Part shown: piece after piece, positions 8,526 to 16,271 of the stretch
Layout of the letters: each line of letters starts with the position of its first letter
Position numbering within the stretch: the stretch's first letter is position 1
Source: Pseudomonadota bacterium
GTDB taxonomy: Bacteria; Pseudomonadota; Gammaproteobacteria; Burkholderiales; Thiobacillaceae
Assembly (NCBI GenBank): GCA_021849595.1
Contig: JAJZSR010000008.1
Location: forward strand, 394 to 36,045
Direction of reading: 5' to 3'
DNA: 35,652 bases
Position numbers and translations under genes: made by a program
Notes under the pieces: model-generated
Seen by the model: only the letters and a program-made list of their open reading frames with translations
Told to the model about the DNA's origin: nothing
The model's database searches: none

Positions 8526-9737
8526 ATGCTGGAGGACAAACTCGTCGAGGAAGTAAAAAAGCGTCTGGGCGGGGCGGAACTGCCGGTCAACGTCCAATTA
8601 TGGAATGGCCAACAATACGCCAGCGCCGCCGGCGTCCAAGTGAGCATCCGTTTGAATACACCGCGTGCTTTGGGGCAGTTGGCGAAACCCACCTTGGGCG
8701 GGCTGGCGCGCGCCTATGTCGAGCAGGATTTGGACATCGACGGGGCTGCCCGCGAGATACTTAAACTGGGCGACAGGCTTTGTCTGGCCGACGGCTCCTG
8801 CCGCGACCGCAAGGGTAGCGCGGCCTGGCAATGGTGGCGCCACACCCGCACGCGCGACCGCAAGAACATCCAATACCATTACGACGTCTCGAACGATTTT
8901 TACGGTCTTTGGCTGGACCGACGCAGGGTCTATTCCTGTGCTTATTTCCGCACCCCGGATCTCGACCTGGACGCCGCCCAGGAGGCCAAGCTGGACCATA
9001 TCTGCCGCAAGCTCGCGCTCAAGCCGGGGGAAACCCTGCTGGATATCGGTTGCGGGTGGGGCGGGCTCATTCTGCATGCCGCCAAAAATTATGGCGTGCG
9101 TTCGGTAGGCATTACCTTGTCGGACAATCAACGCGACTACGTGCTTGAGCAGGTTGCCCGCCTCGGGCTGCAAGGCCGGGTCGAGGTGCGCCTCATGGAC
9201 TATCGCGACGTTCCCGAAGAGGGTGCGTATGACAAGGTCGCCAGTGTCGGCATGTTCGAGCATGTCGGGCGCCGCAACCTGGGAGAGTATTTCGCCAAGA
9301 TTCACCGGCTGCTCAAACCCGGCGGCTTGGTCATGAACCATGGCATCACGTCTGCGGCGCTCGACTCCCACGGCTTGGGCGGAGGCGTATCCGAATTCAT
9401 CGATGACTATGTGTTCCCGGGCGGTGAACTGGTGCATGCTTCCGAGGTCGTGCGTGCCGCTTCCGGCGCCGGGCTGGAGTGCTTGGATTGCGAAAACCTC
9501 CGTCCACATTACGGCAAGACGCTGTGGCACTGGGTCGAACGCCTGGAGGCCCGGCAGGACGAGGCACGCCGCCTCATCGGGGAGCAGAAATACCGCATCT
9601 GGCGCATCTACATGGCCGGTTCCGCGCATGCCTTCGAACGCGGCTGGCTGGAACTCTGGCAGGTCCTGGCGGGCAAGGCGGCGGACGGCGGCCAGCCGCA
9701 GTACCCTTTCAGCCGCGACTACATCTATCGCTATTGA
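8526..9737 (+). CDS. cfa: Cyclopropane-fatty-acyl-phospholipid synthase
   Basis: Transfers a methylene group from S-adenosylmethionine to unsaturated acyl chains in membrane phospholipids. The protein has 403 residues. An N-terminal domain (1-about 110) precedes the methyltransferase core: YHYDVSNDFYGLWLD, LLDIGCGWGGLILHAAKNYG (SAM site), SVGITLSDNQ and VGMFEHVGRRNLGEYFAKIH, all Cfa hallmarks. It starts 22 bases after DUF3501, so it probably shares its transcript. Membrane cyclopropanation is a known response to acid and oxidative stress, which fits the island. It may instead belong to the wider Cfa-like methyltransferase group, but the motifs favour true Cfa. Confidence 0.9.
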   Translation: MLEDKLVEEVKKRLGGAELPVNVQLWNGQQYASAAGVQVSIRLNTPRALGQLAKPTLGGLARAYVEQDLDIDGAAREILKLGDRLCLADGSCRDRKGSAAWQWWRHTRTRDRKNIQYHYDVSNDFYGLWLDRRRVYSCAYFRTPDLDLDAAQEAKLDHICRKLALKPGETLLDIGCGWGGLILHAAKNYGVRSVGITLSDNQRDYVLEQVARLGLQGRVEVRLMDYRDVPEEGAYDKVASVGMFEHVGRRNLGEYFAKIHRLLKPGGLVMNHGITSAALDSHGLGGGVSEFIDDYVFPGGELVHASEVVRAASGAGLECLDCENLRPHYGKTLWHWVERLEARQDEARRLIGEQKYRIWRIYMAGSAHAFERGWLELWQVLAGKAADGGQPQYPFSRDYIYRY

Positions 9738-9806
9738 CCGCCCGATATGGCGGTTTGCATCGGTAACACGCCATGCCGGGCGGCGGCCGTAATACAATGG
9801 GCGACC

Positions 9807-10313
9807 ATGAAAACCGCACTGTTTTTTGCCTTGCTGATCGCGGCTGCGCCCGCGTTCGCCGACTGGGGCGAAATTATTCCTCCCGGCGCCCTGCGGGAGG
9901 ACAAACCCTGGGTGGAAAGCGCGCTGAGCCTGCCGGCCTATCCGAAAGCCGAGGACCTGGTGGCTTTTTCGGTGTCGCCTCTCGGCTCTTTTCATTACGC
10001 TCTGGACAAAAGTTCGATAAGCGTGGAGCCGGGGGGGCTGGTACGTTACGCGGTGGTGGCGACTTCCGCGCAGGGGGCGGTCAACGTCAGCTACGAAGGC
10101 ATCCGTTGTCCCACGCAGGAATACAAGATTTACGCCATCGGCATGGCGGGAAAGTGGCAACTGGTGCGGGATCCGGTCTGGCGTCCCATCCAACTGCGCT
10201 CGCCCTACAGCTTTCGCCGGACGCTGATGCAGGACGTGCTCTGCCCCGGCGGCATTGCGGTGACCGGCCCGGCGCAGGCCTTGGATAATCTGCGCAAGGG
10301 GCACGGCTGGTGA
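9807..10313 (+). CDS. CNP1-family exported protein
   Basis: Exported protein of 168 residues with a clear signal peptide, [18 protein letters not shown], cleaved before DWGE. The mature part resembles the CNP1-like family (PF08750), found mainly in betaproteobacteria next to proB and of unknown function. It has two Cys residues (IRCPTQEY and VLCPGG) that could form a disulfide in the periplasm. The start at 9807 is chosen for the signal peptide; an upstream in-frame ATG would bury it. Its stop overlaps the proB GTG by 4 bases. A TACAAT at 9793-9798 could be a -10 element but is very close to the ATG. Confidence 0.8.
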   Translation: MKTALFFALLIAAAPAFADWGEIIPPGALREDKPWVESALSLPAYPKAEDLVAFSVSPLGSFHYALDKSSISVEPGGLVRYAVVATSAQGAVNVSYEGIRCPTQEYKIYAIGMAGKWQLVRDPVWRPIQLRSPYSFRRTLMQDVLCPGGIAVTGPAQALDNLRKGHGW

Positions 10314-11437
10314 CGCAGACGGCTTCCGTGGTGAGCGGTGCGCGCCGCCTGGTGGTCAAGGTGGGCAGCTCGCTGGTCACGGCCGATGGGCGCGGGCTCG
10401 ATCATCAGGCCTTGTCCGGCTGGGCCCGACAGATTGCGGCGCTCATGCAGGAGGGTCGGCAGGTCGTGCTGGTGTCCAGCGGCGCCATCGCCGAGGGTAT
10501 GCAGCGCCTGGGTTTGAGCCGGCGCCCCAAGGCCGTCAACGAATTGCAGGCTGCTGCCGCCGTCGGGCAGATGGGCTTGGTCGAGGCCTATGAGCGGATC
10601 TTCGCCGTGCACGGGCTGCACACTGCGCAAATCCTTCTGACCCACGACGACATGGCGCACCGCACCCGCTATCTCAACGCGCGCACCACGCTCAAGACGC
10701 TGCTGGACCTGCACGTGCTGCCCATCGTCAACGAAAACGACACCGTGGCCATAGACGAAATACGGCTGGGCGACAACGATACGCTGGGCGCGCTGGTGAC
10801 CAACCTCATCGAGGCCGATTGCCTCATCATCCTCACCGACCAACAGGGGCTCTATAGCGCCGATCCCAGGCGCGATCCGGACGCCAGGCTGATCACCCAT
10901 GGCCATGCCGGCGATGCCGATCTGGAGCGCATGGCGGGCGGGGCGGGCAGCAGCGTAGGGACCGGCGGCATGCTCACCAAGGTATTCGCCGCCAAGCGCG
11001 CGGCACGCTCGGGTGCCCATACCGTGATTGCCTCCGGACGCGTGGACAACGTGCTGCTGCGGCTCGCCGGCGGGGAGATGATAGGCACCCAGTTGAGTGC
11101 GGTGTCCCCGCCGTTGGCGGCACGCAAGAAATGGCTGGCCGACCACTTGCAGGTGCGGGGGCGACTGCGTATCGATGCCGGGGCCGTGCGCGCGCTGCGC
11201 GAGGAAGGCAAAAGCCTGCTGCCGGTGGGAGTGCACGAGGTCGCGGGCGAATTCGAGCGTGGCGAGGTGGTGGCTTGCCTAGATTCCGCCGGGGCGGAAA
11301 TCGCGCGCGGCCTGGTCAATTACGACGCGGCGGAAATCCGCCGCATTGCCGGGCATCCCAGCGCGCGCATCGAATCCATATTGGGCTATGTCGACGAGGC
11401 GGAGCTGATCCACCGCGACAACATGGTGCTGCTTTGA
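10310..11437 (+). CDS. proB: Glutamate 5-kinase
   Basis: First step of proline synthesis: ATP-dependent phosphorylation of glutamate. The protein has 375 residues, the size of the form with a C-terminal PUA domain. The kinase domain (about 12-255) shows [59 protein letters not shown] and GTGGMLTK. The PUA domain occupies roughly 280-360. It starts with GTG and overlaps the CNP1 stop by 4 bases (GTGA), so translation is probably coupled. In many betaproteobacteria obgE precedes proB; here the upstream neighbour is the CNP1 gene. Proline feedback is expected of the family. Confidence 0.95.
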   Translation: MTQTASVVSGARRLVVKVGSSLVTADGRGLDHQALSGWARQIAALMQEGRQVVLVSSGAIAEGMQRLGLSRRPKAVNELQAAAAVGQMGLVEAYERIFAVHGLHTAQILLTHDDMAHRTRYLNARTTLKTLLDLHVLPIVNENDTVAIDEIRLGDNDTLGALVTNLIEADCLIILTDQQGLYSADPRRDPDARLITHGHAGDADLERMAGGAGSSVGTGGMLTKVFAAKRAARSGAHTVIASGRVDNVLLRLAGGEMIGTQLSAVSPPLAARKKWLADHLQVRGRLRIDAGAVRALREEGKSLLPVGVHEVAGEFERGEVVACLDSAGAEIARGLVNYDAAEIRRIAGHPSARIESILGYVDEAELIHRDNMVLL

Positions 11438-11498
11438 CGGGGACTAACGGGGTGTCGAGAAACGTCTCCAGATCATCGTATGGCAAGGCGGATCGGAC

Positions 11499-12071
11499 AT
11501 GACCACGCTGGTTGTCGTTAAGAAAGACGGCGTGGCGGCGCTCGCCACCGATACCTTGACCAAGTGGGGTTCCATCAAGGAATCGGCCAAGTACGTGGTC
11601 AACCACAGCAAGATACTCACGGTGGGGGACAGTCTGGTCGCGGTCACCGGCTACAGCACTTTTCTGCATATCCTGCGGGACTATTTTTCCCATGCCGAGG
11701 TATCGCCCGATCTGAGCCGGGTGGAATCCATCTTCAGTACCTGGCAGACATTGCATGCGGCGCTCAAGGATCAGTATTATCTTCAGGCGGGCGAGGACAA
11801 GGACGACGACCTAGAGTCCAGCCAGATCGACGTGCTGATCGCCAATCCGAGTGGCATTTTCGGGGTGGCCGAGCATCGCTCGGTGCAGGAGTTCGCGCGG
11901 TTCTATGCCTATGGCAGCGGGGCGGAACTGGCGCTGGGTGCCCTGTATGCGCTTTATGATACGCCGCTGGGGGCCCGGGAAATCGCCCGCAAGGCGATCG
12001 AGGCGGCAGCCGAATTTGACGACCGTACCGGCCTGCCGGTCGAGGTCAAGACCTTGCACTTGTTGTCTTGA
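11499..12071 (+). CDS. Betaproteobacterial proteasome homologue (BPH), Ntn-hydrolase
   Basis: Protein of 190 residues with a proteasome beta/HslV-like fold. After the start Met the sequence is TTLVVVKKDGVAALATDT, placing a candidate nucleophile at Thr2 and the conserved Asp 16 residues later (D18), as in HslV. A Lys in NHSKI (K38) is four residues beyond the usual spacing. VGDSLVAVTGYSTFLHIL matches the HslV strand-helix segment, and YAYGSGAELALGALYALYD matches the proteasome GSG-xxA-xGAL motif. BPH is a described, mostly betaproteobacterial family forming double rings. No unfoldase (hslU, clpX, ARC) lies near, so any partner is unknown. Automatic annotation may miss it or call it a generic Ntn-hydrolase. 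Confidence 0.82.
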   Translation: MTTLVVVKKDGVAALATDTLTKWGSIKESAKYVVNHSKILTVGDSLVAVTGYSTFLHILRDYFSHAEVSPDLSRVESIFSTWQTLHAALKDQYYLQAGEDKDDDLESSQIDVLIANPSGIFGVAEHRSVQEFARFYAYGSGAELALGALYALYDTPLGAREIARKAIEAAAEFDDRTGLPVEVKTLHLLS

Positions 12072-12080
12072 GGAACAGCC

Positions 12081-12566
12081 ATGCCTTCCTTTGACATCGT
12101 ATCCGAAGTCGATCAGCAGGAAGTACGCAACGCGGTGGAGCAGACCAACAAGGAGGTCGCCAACCGCTTCGATTTCAAAGGCTCCGACGCGCGCGTGGAG
12201 CAGAGCGGTTATGGGCTCACCGTATATGCGGACGACGAATTCAAGCTCGACCAGGTGCAGGACATACTCAATGCCCGCCTGGCGAAGCGGACCATAGACA
12301 TCAAATGCCTGGAAATCGGCAAGGCCGAGAAGATTTCCGGCAACAAGGTCAAACGCCCGGTCACGGTCAAGACAGGGGTGGACAGCGAGCGGGCGAAAAA
12401 AATCGTCAAGCTGCTGAAGGACTCCAAGCTCAAGGTGCAGGCCAGCATCCAGGGCGAAGCCGTGCGCGTGGCGGGCGCCAAGCGCGATACGCTGCAGGAG
12501 GCCATCGCCCTGGTGAAAAAGAACATTGCCGATTACCCGCTGCAGTTCGGCAATTTCCGCGATTAG
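12081..12566 (+). CDS. yajQ: YajQ family nucleotide-binding protein
   Basis: Soluble protein of 161 residues, the normal length of the YajQ/DUF520 family. It begins [19 protein letters not shown] and contains [14 protein letters not shown], with the C-terminal half [20 protein letters not shown] and ending PLQFGNFRD, all typical. In Xanthomonas and Pseudomonas YajQ-type proteins bind cyclic di-GMP and affect transcription; whether this one does is not visible. It lies 9 bases after BPH and is followed at 9 bases by the DJ-1 gene, so the three are likely one transcript. The DJ-1 Shine-Dalgarno overlaps the yajQ stop. Confidence 0.95.
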   Translation: MPSFDIVSEVDQQEVRNAVEQTNKEVANRFDFKGSDARVEQSGYGLTVYADDEFKLDQVQDILNARLAKRTIDIKCLEIGKAEKISGNKVKRPVTVKTGVDSERAKKIVKLLKDSKLKVQASIQGEAVRVAGAKRDTLQEAIALVKKNIADYPLQFGNFRD

Positions 12567-12575
12567 GAGGTGTCC

Positions 12576-13133
12576 ATGAGCAAGGTATTGGTGCCGCTCG
12601 CACAAGGCTTTGAAGAGATCGAGGCGGTGACCATCGTCGATGTGTTGCGCCGCGCCGACATCGACGTCGTGACGGCCGGTCTTGCCCCGGGCATGGTCAG
12701 GGCCAGTCATGGCATGCAACTGGTGCCGGATACCACGCTGGACGCCGTTTTGGAGCAGCCATTCGACATGGTGGTGCTGCCCGGCGGCATGCCGGGAGCG
12801 AGCCATCTGGCGGGGGATGCGCGACTGCTCGCGTTGTTACGGCGCATGGCCGAGGCAGGCAAATACGTTGCCGCCATATGCGCGGCTCCCACGGTGCTGG
12901 CGCAGGCGGGCCTGTTGCGTGGCAAGGCGGCAACCTCTTATCCGGGCTTTCTCGATCGCAGTCCCGCGGAGGGGATGACCTACCGTACCGACGCCGTGGT
13001 GGCCGACGGCCGCATCGTTACCTCGCGCGGACCGGGTACGGCCATGGATTTTGCCCTCAAGCTGGTGGAGCTTCTGGCCGGGGGGGCAAAACGCCGGGAA
13101 GTGGAGGCGGGGCTGGTGCGTTCCCTTCCGTAG
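12576..13133 (+). CDS. DJ-1/PfpI family protein (YajL-like)
   Basis: Protein of 185 residues in the DJ-1/YajL branch. It starts MSKVLVPLAQGFEEIEAVT, with the conserved acidic residue of the active site, and has the nucleophile elbow AAICAAPTVLAQAG with the reactive Cys near residue 106, plus TSYPGF and the C-terminal VTSRGPGTAMDFALKLVE. Family members have been credited with chaperone, oxidation-sensing and deglycase-type activities, and the point is disputed. The start at 12576 is set by a strong AGGAGG at 12565-12570; a GTG two codons upstream overlaps this site and is rejected. It probably shares the BPH-yajQ transcript. Confidence 0.9.
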   Translation: MSKVLVPLAQGFEEIEAVTIVDVLRRADIDVVTAGLAPGMVRASHGMQLVPDTTLDAVLEQPFDMVVLPGGMPGASHLAGDARLLALLRRMAEAGKYVAAICAAPTVLAQAGLLRGKAATSYPGFLDRSPAEGMTYRTDAVVADGRIVTSRGPGTAMDFALKLVELLAGGAKRREVEAGLVRSLP

Positions 13134-13181
13134 AGGGAAAATTCCTCCCTTCCATACGCTTGCTTGAACAGAGGGTCACCC

Positions 13182-13613
13182 ATGTACATACGCGATGTCC
13201 TGACCAAAAACCGCGCGCCGATTTCAACCGAACCGGAAATGCTGGTGTCCCGGGCCATGGAGTTCATGGTCAGCAACGATATCGGCTCCCTGGTCGTCAT
13301 GAAGGGCGGGGAGATGGTTGGTTTCATTACCGAGCGGGACATCATCCGCAGCCTCAGCAAATCAGGATGCGCCGTGCTGGAAGCGCCGGTTGCCGACATC
13401 ATGACGTTGGAGCCCATCATTGGCGGCTTGGACGACAGCATAGATTATGCCCGCGACGTGATGACCCGTTACCGCGTGAGCCACATCCCGGTCATGGACG
13501 GCAATATGCTCATTGGGGTCATTTCCTTCCACGACGTCGCGAAGGCCTGTCTGCGGGAAGCCAAGTTCGAGAACAGCCTCCTCAAGCGCTATATCAAGCA
13601 CTGGCCGGAGTAG
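13182..13613 (+). CDS. Two-CBS-domain protein
   Basis: Soluble protein of 143 residues made of two CBS domains and little else. The first spans about 8-60 (ISTEPEMLVSRAMEFM, then IGSLVVMKGGEMVGFITERD). The second spans about 75-130 (VADIMTLEPIIGGLDDSI, then SHIPVMDGNMLIGVISFHDV). The pattern G-x-(I/V)-(T/S)-x-x-D at the end of each domain is the usual ribose-binding site, so adenosine-nucleotide sensing is plausible. No effector domain is attached. The start is the ATG at 13182 rather than a TTG six codons upstream, because MYIRDVLTK is a common opening. It lies between the DJ-1 gene and ppa. Confidence 0.88.
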   Translation: MYIRDVLTKNRAPISTEPEMLVSRAMEFMVSNDIGSLVVMKGGEMVGFITERDIIRSLSKSGCAVLEAPVADIMTLEPIIGGLDDSIDYARDVMTRYRVSHIPVMDGNMLIGVISFHDVAKACLREAKFENSLLKRYIKHWPE

Positions 13614-13649
13614 AGGCCCGCGCGTCGTCCGTGAGGCGTTGCGGGCACG

Positions 13650-13655
13650 TATAAT
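13650..13655 (+). promoter_or_regulatory. -10 element of ppa
   Basis: A perfect TATAAT lies 24 bases before the ppa ATG, giving a leader of about 18 bases. No good -35 is visible. The leader has a run of T and no Shine-Dalgarno. Confidence 0.45.
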
Positions 13656-13679
13656 CCATCGTTTTTTTTCTCAGTCCCC

Positions 13680-14228
13680 ATGAACCTGGATCGCGTCACT
13701 TCCGGCAGGAATCTGCCGGACGACTTCAACGTCATCATAGAAATCCCTCAGCATGGGGAACCCATCAAATACGAGATGGACAAGGAAACGGGCGCCATGT
13801 TCGTGGATCGTTTCATGTCCACGGCCATGCACTACCCGTGCAACTATGGCTATATCCCGCATACCCTGTCGGAGGATGGGGATCCGGTCGATGTCCTGGT
13901 GATAACGCCGGTGCCACTGATCACCGGCGTAGTGGTGCGTTGCCGTCCCGTCGGGGTATTGAAAATGACCGACGAGGCGGGAGCGGACAGCAAACTCATC
14001 GCCGTGCCCATAGACAAGCTCTGCGGCCTCTACAAGGCGGTGCACAAGCCCGAGGATCTGCCTTCCCTGACCCTCAACCAGATTGCCCATTTCTTCGAGC
14101 ACTACAAGGACCTCGAGCCCGGCAAGTGGGTGAAGGTCCAGGGCTGGGGCGGTGCCGACAACGCGCGAGCGGAAATTTCCGCCGGCGTGGAACGTTATCG
14201 GGCCTCTGCCCATAAGCCGGCCTTTTAG
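13680..14228 (+). CDS. ppa: Inorganic pyrophosphatase (family I)
   Basis: Hydrolyses pyrophosphate in the cytoplasm, pulling biosynthetic reactions forward. In sulfur oxidisers it also bears on the ATP-sulfurylase step, which consumes pyrophosphate. The protein has 182 residues, usual for bacterial family I. The signature DGDPVDVLV is present, with the substrate-binding parts [25 protein letters not shown] and the Lys/Tyr segment [17 protein letters not shown]. It has its own TATAAT and no clear Shine-Dalgarno. It stands alone between the CBS protein and a phosphodiesterase. Confidence 0.96.
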   Translation: MNLDRVTSGRNLPDDFNVIIEIPQHGEPIKYEMDKETGAMFVDRFMSTAMHYPCNYGYIPHTLSEDGDPVDVLVITPVPLITGVVVRCRPVGVLKMTDEAGADSKLIAVPIDKLCGLYKAVHKPEDLPSLTLNQIAHFFEHYKDLEPGKWVKVQGWGGADNARAEISAGVERYRASAHKPAF

Positions 14229-14249
14229 GTCGCTTGGGCCGGCATTGCC

Positions 14250-14810
14250 ATGAAAATTTGCATACTCTCGGACAGCCATGACAACCGGCGCCTGTTGGCG
14301 GCGGCCGTCGAGCATGCGCAGGGCCAGGGCGCCGAGGCAATCCTGCACTGCGGCGACGTGGTGGCGCCCACCACGCTGCGGGTACTGCAGCGCTTCGAGT
14401 TGCCGGTGCATGTCATCCATGGCAACAACACCGGGGATTTGTACAACATGACCCGGCTGGCCGCCGAGCCTGGCAGCGTCGTGCGCTACCATGGGCAGGA
14501 TGCCGGACTCACCCTGGCGGCACGCAGGATTTTTCTGGTCCACTATCCGCATTACGCCCATGCGCTTGCCTGCACCGGCGATTACGATCTGGTGTGCTGC
14601 GGCCATGACCATAGGCCAGGCATCTCGCAGGTGCCGAATGTGCGCGGCGAAACTACCTGGCTGCTCAATCCGGGTACGGTTGGAGGGGTGGGACACATGC
14701 CCACCTACATCCTGGGCGATCTCGAAAGCATGGAGTTCCGGGTCATCGCCGTACCCGTGGCGGAGCCCCTGCCGCCGACGATGCCGCAAGTGACTCCGCA
14801 TGCGAATTGA
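14250..14810 (+). CDS. YfcE/MJ0936-type metallophosphoesterase
   Basis: Calcineurin-like phosphodiesterase of 186 residues. All metal-binding motifs are visible in order: ILSDSHDNRR (D-x-H), HCGDVV (GD), HGNNTGD (GNN, family GNH/GNC), LVHYPHYAH (H) and CCGHDHRPG (GHxH), then LLNPGTVGG. Relatives hydrolyse small phosphodiesters in vitro with Mn, and the natural substrate is unknown. It follows ppa by 21 bases. The C-terminal tail (about 168-186) is proline-rich and variable. Confidence 0.9.
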   Translation: MKICILSDSHDNRRLLAAAVEHAQGQGAEAILHCGDVVAPTTLRVLQRFELPVHVIHGNNTGDLYNMTRLAAEPGSVVRYHGQDAGLTLAARRIFLVHYPHYAHALACTGDYDLVCCGHDHRPGISQVPNVRGETTWLLNPGTVGGVGHMPTYILGDLESMEFRVIAVPVAEPLPPTMPQVTPHAN

Positions 14811-14816
14811 TTCCGT

Positions 14817-14846
14817 TTCTTCTATCCAGGCATAAGAAACTTCGAT
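14817..14846 (+). promoter_or_regulatory. Possible promoter of the qmo-hdr operon
   Basis: TTGATT (14817-14822), 18 bases, CATAAG (14841-14846, four of six to TATAAT). It would give a leader of about 130 bases before qmoA. Other starts in the AT-rich 14840-14860 stretch are possible. Confidence 0.3.
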
Positions 14847-14909
14847 TAAAAATCTAGTCGGGCCGTCTGGTGGCCGGATGGCACCGAGAGTAACATTCTC
14901 CACCTTTGA

Positions 14910-14940
14910 GCGCCGCCGCCTTGCAGGCCTCGGGCGGCGC
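14910..14940 (+). promoter_or_regulatory. GC-rich hairpin in the qmoA leader
   Basis: GCGCCGCC (14910-14917) pairs perfectly with GGCGGCGC (14933-14940) around a 15-base loop. A T-rich stretch, TTTTATTTTG, begins about 13 bases later. It is not directly adjacent, so this is a poor terminator but may be a protein or attenuation target. Confidence 0.35.
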
Positions 14941-14981
14941 AAATTCCAGCTTTTATTTTGTTCCGTTGAGGAGGAAACCCG

Positions 14982-16268
14982 ATGACGGCCATCGTTGCGA
15001 CCAACGAGACCATACTCGTGGTGGGTGGCGGCATATCCGGGATGACGGCGGCCCTGGAAGCGGCTGAAACCGGCAAGCAGGTGGTGCTGCTGGAGAAGAC
15101 TGCCGCGCTGGGTGGGCGCACTTCCCAGTTGTACCGCTATTTTCCGAAGATGTGTCACCCTGTCTGCGGTCTGGAAATCAATCTGCGCCGGCTCAAGTCC
15201 AATCCGCGCATCAAGGTGCTTACCCTGGCCGAAGTAACCGGTATCGCGGGCAGCAGCGGCGATTACACCGCCACGGTGCGGATCACGCCGCGTTACGTGA
15301 ACGAAAATTGCACGGCCTGCGGCGAATGCGCCAAGGCCGTGAGCACCCTGGTGGACGACCAGTTCAATTACAAGCTGGGCAAGACCAAGGCTGCGTATCT
15401 CCCCAATGCCATGGCCTATCCGCAGCGCTACGTGCTGGATCCTTCCATCATCGGCACGGCCGAGGCGGAAAAAGCCAAGGCGGCCTGCAAATACGGCGCC
15501 ATCGATCTGGGTCAGAAAGAAGAGATCGTGCAAATCAAGGCCGGTGCGGTGGTCTGGGCCACCGGCTGGCAACCCTACGATGCCGCCAAGATCCAGCCTT
15601 ACGGTTATGGCCGCTTCAAGAACGTCATCACCAGCGTGGAATTCGAGCGTCTGGCTGACCCGCACGGTCCTACCGGTGGCAAGCTTTTGCGCCCGTCCGA
15701 CGGCAAGGAAGCAAAGAACGTGGCATTCATCCAGTGCGCCGGCTCCCGCGACGAAAACCATCTGCGCCACTGCTCGCGCTTCTGCTGCATGGCTTCTCTG
15801 AAGCAGACGCACTATGTGCGCGAACGTTTCCCGGAAGACGGCAAATCGACCATCTACTACATCGACATCCGTGCCATCGACCGCTTCGAGGATTTCTATC
15901 AGAAGGTCAAGGCCGACAGCAGCGTGACCTTCACCAAATCCAAGGTGGCGCGCATCTCCCTAAATGAGGCCAACGGCAATCCCATCTGCCACGGCGTCAA
16001 TACCGAGGGCTATCACCGCTACGCCAACGAACACGATCTGGTGGTGTTGGCCGTGGGCATGGAACCGTCGGTGAAGGGCATGAACATTCCTGCGTCCGTG
16101 GTGGCGGATTCGAGCGGCTTCATCGAGGCAGACCCGGCCAACGGAGGCATCTTCGGCGCGGGTTGCGCCACCAATGCCTTGGATGTGAACCGTTCTGTGC
16201 AATCCGCCACGGCGGCGGCCCTGCGGGCGGTTCAGGTAGTCAACAAAGTCGCACGCGCGGAGGCATAA
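14982..16268 (+). CDS. qmoA: QmoA: HdrA-like flavoprotein of the Qmo complex
   Basis: FAD protein of 428 residues, similar to the HdrA subunit of heterodisulfide reductase. The FAD site is VVGGGISGMTAALEAAETG (about 13-31), followed by LEKTAALGGRTSQLYRYFP and CHPVCGLEI. A Cys group CTACGEC near residue 110 falls short of a full ferredoxin set. FIQCAGSRDENHLRHCSRFC and a C-terminal VVLAVGMEPS / GIFGAGCATNALDVNRS are typical of QmoA. With QmoB it is thought to pass electrons between APS reductase and the quinone pool; in sulfur oxidisers the flow is from APS reductase. A strong GAGGAGG precedes the ATG. First gene of a four-gene operon. Confidence 0.9.
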   Translation: MTAIVATNETILVVGGGISGMTAALEAAETGKQVVLLEKTAALGGRTSQLYRYFPKMCHPVCGLEINLRRLKSNPRIKVLTLAEVTGIAGSSGDYTATVRITPRYVNENCTACGECAKAVSTLVDDQFNYKLGKTKAAYLPNAMAYPQRYVLDPSIIGTAEAEKAKAACKYGAIDLGQKEEIVQIKAGAVVWATGWQPYDAAKIQPYGYGRFKNVITSVEFERLADPHGPTGGKLLRPSDGKEAKNVAFIQCAGSRDENHLRHCSRFCCMASLKQTHYVRERFPEDGKSTIYYIDIRAIDRFEDFYQKVKADSSVTFTKSKVARISLNEANGNPICHGVNTEGYHRYANEHDLVVLAVGMEPSVKGMNIPASVVADSSGFIEADPANGGIFGAGCATNALDVNRSVQSATAAALRAVQVVNKVARAEA

Positions 16269-16271
16269 GCC

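Noticed and set aside
15305-15345. Full [4Fe-4S] ferredoxin motif in QmoA
   Set aside because: CTACGEC gives three cysteines, and the expected fourth is missing at normal spacing, so a standard cluster is not claimed.
13671-15812. Open frame of 713 codons on the minus strand across ppa, the phosphodiesterase and qmoA
   Set aside because: It lies opposite three well-recognised genes, has no family motif and a His/Arg/Gly-rich composition typical of antisense frames in high-GC DNA.
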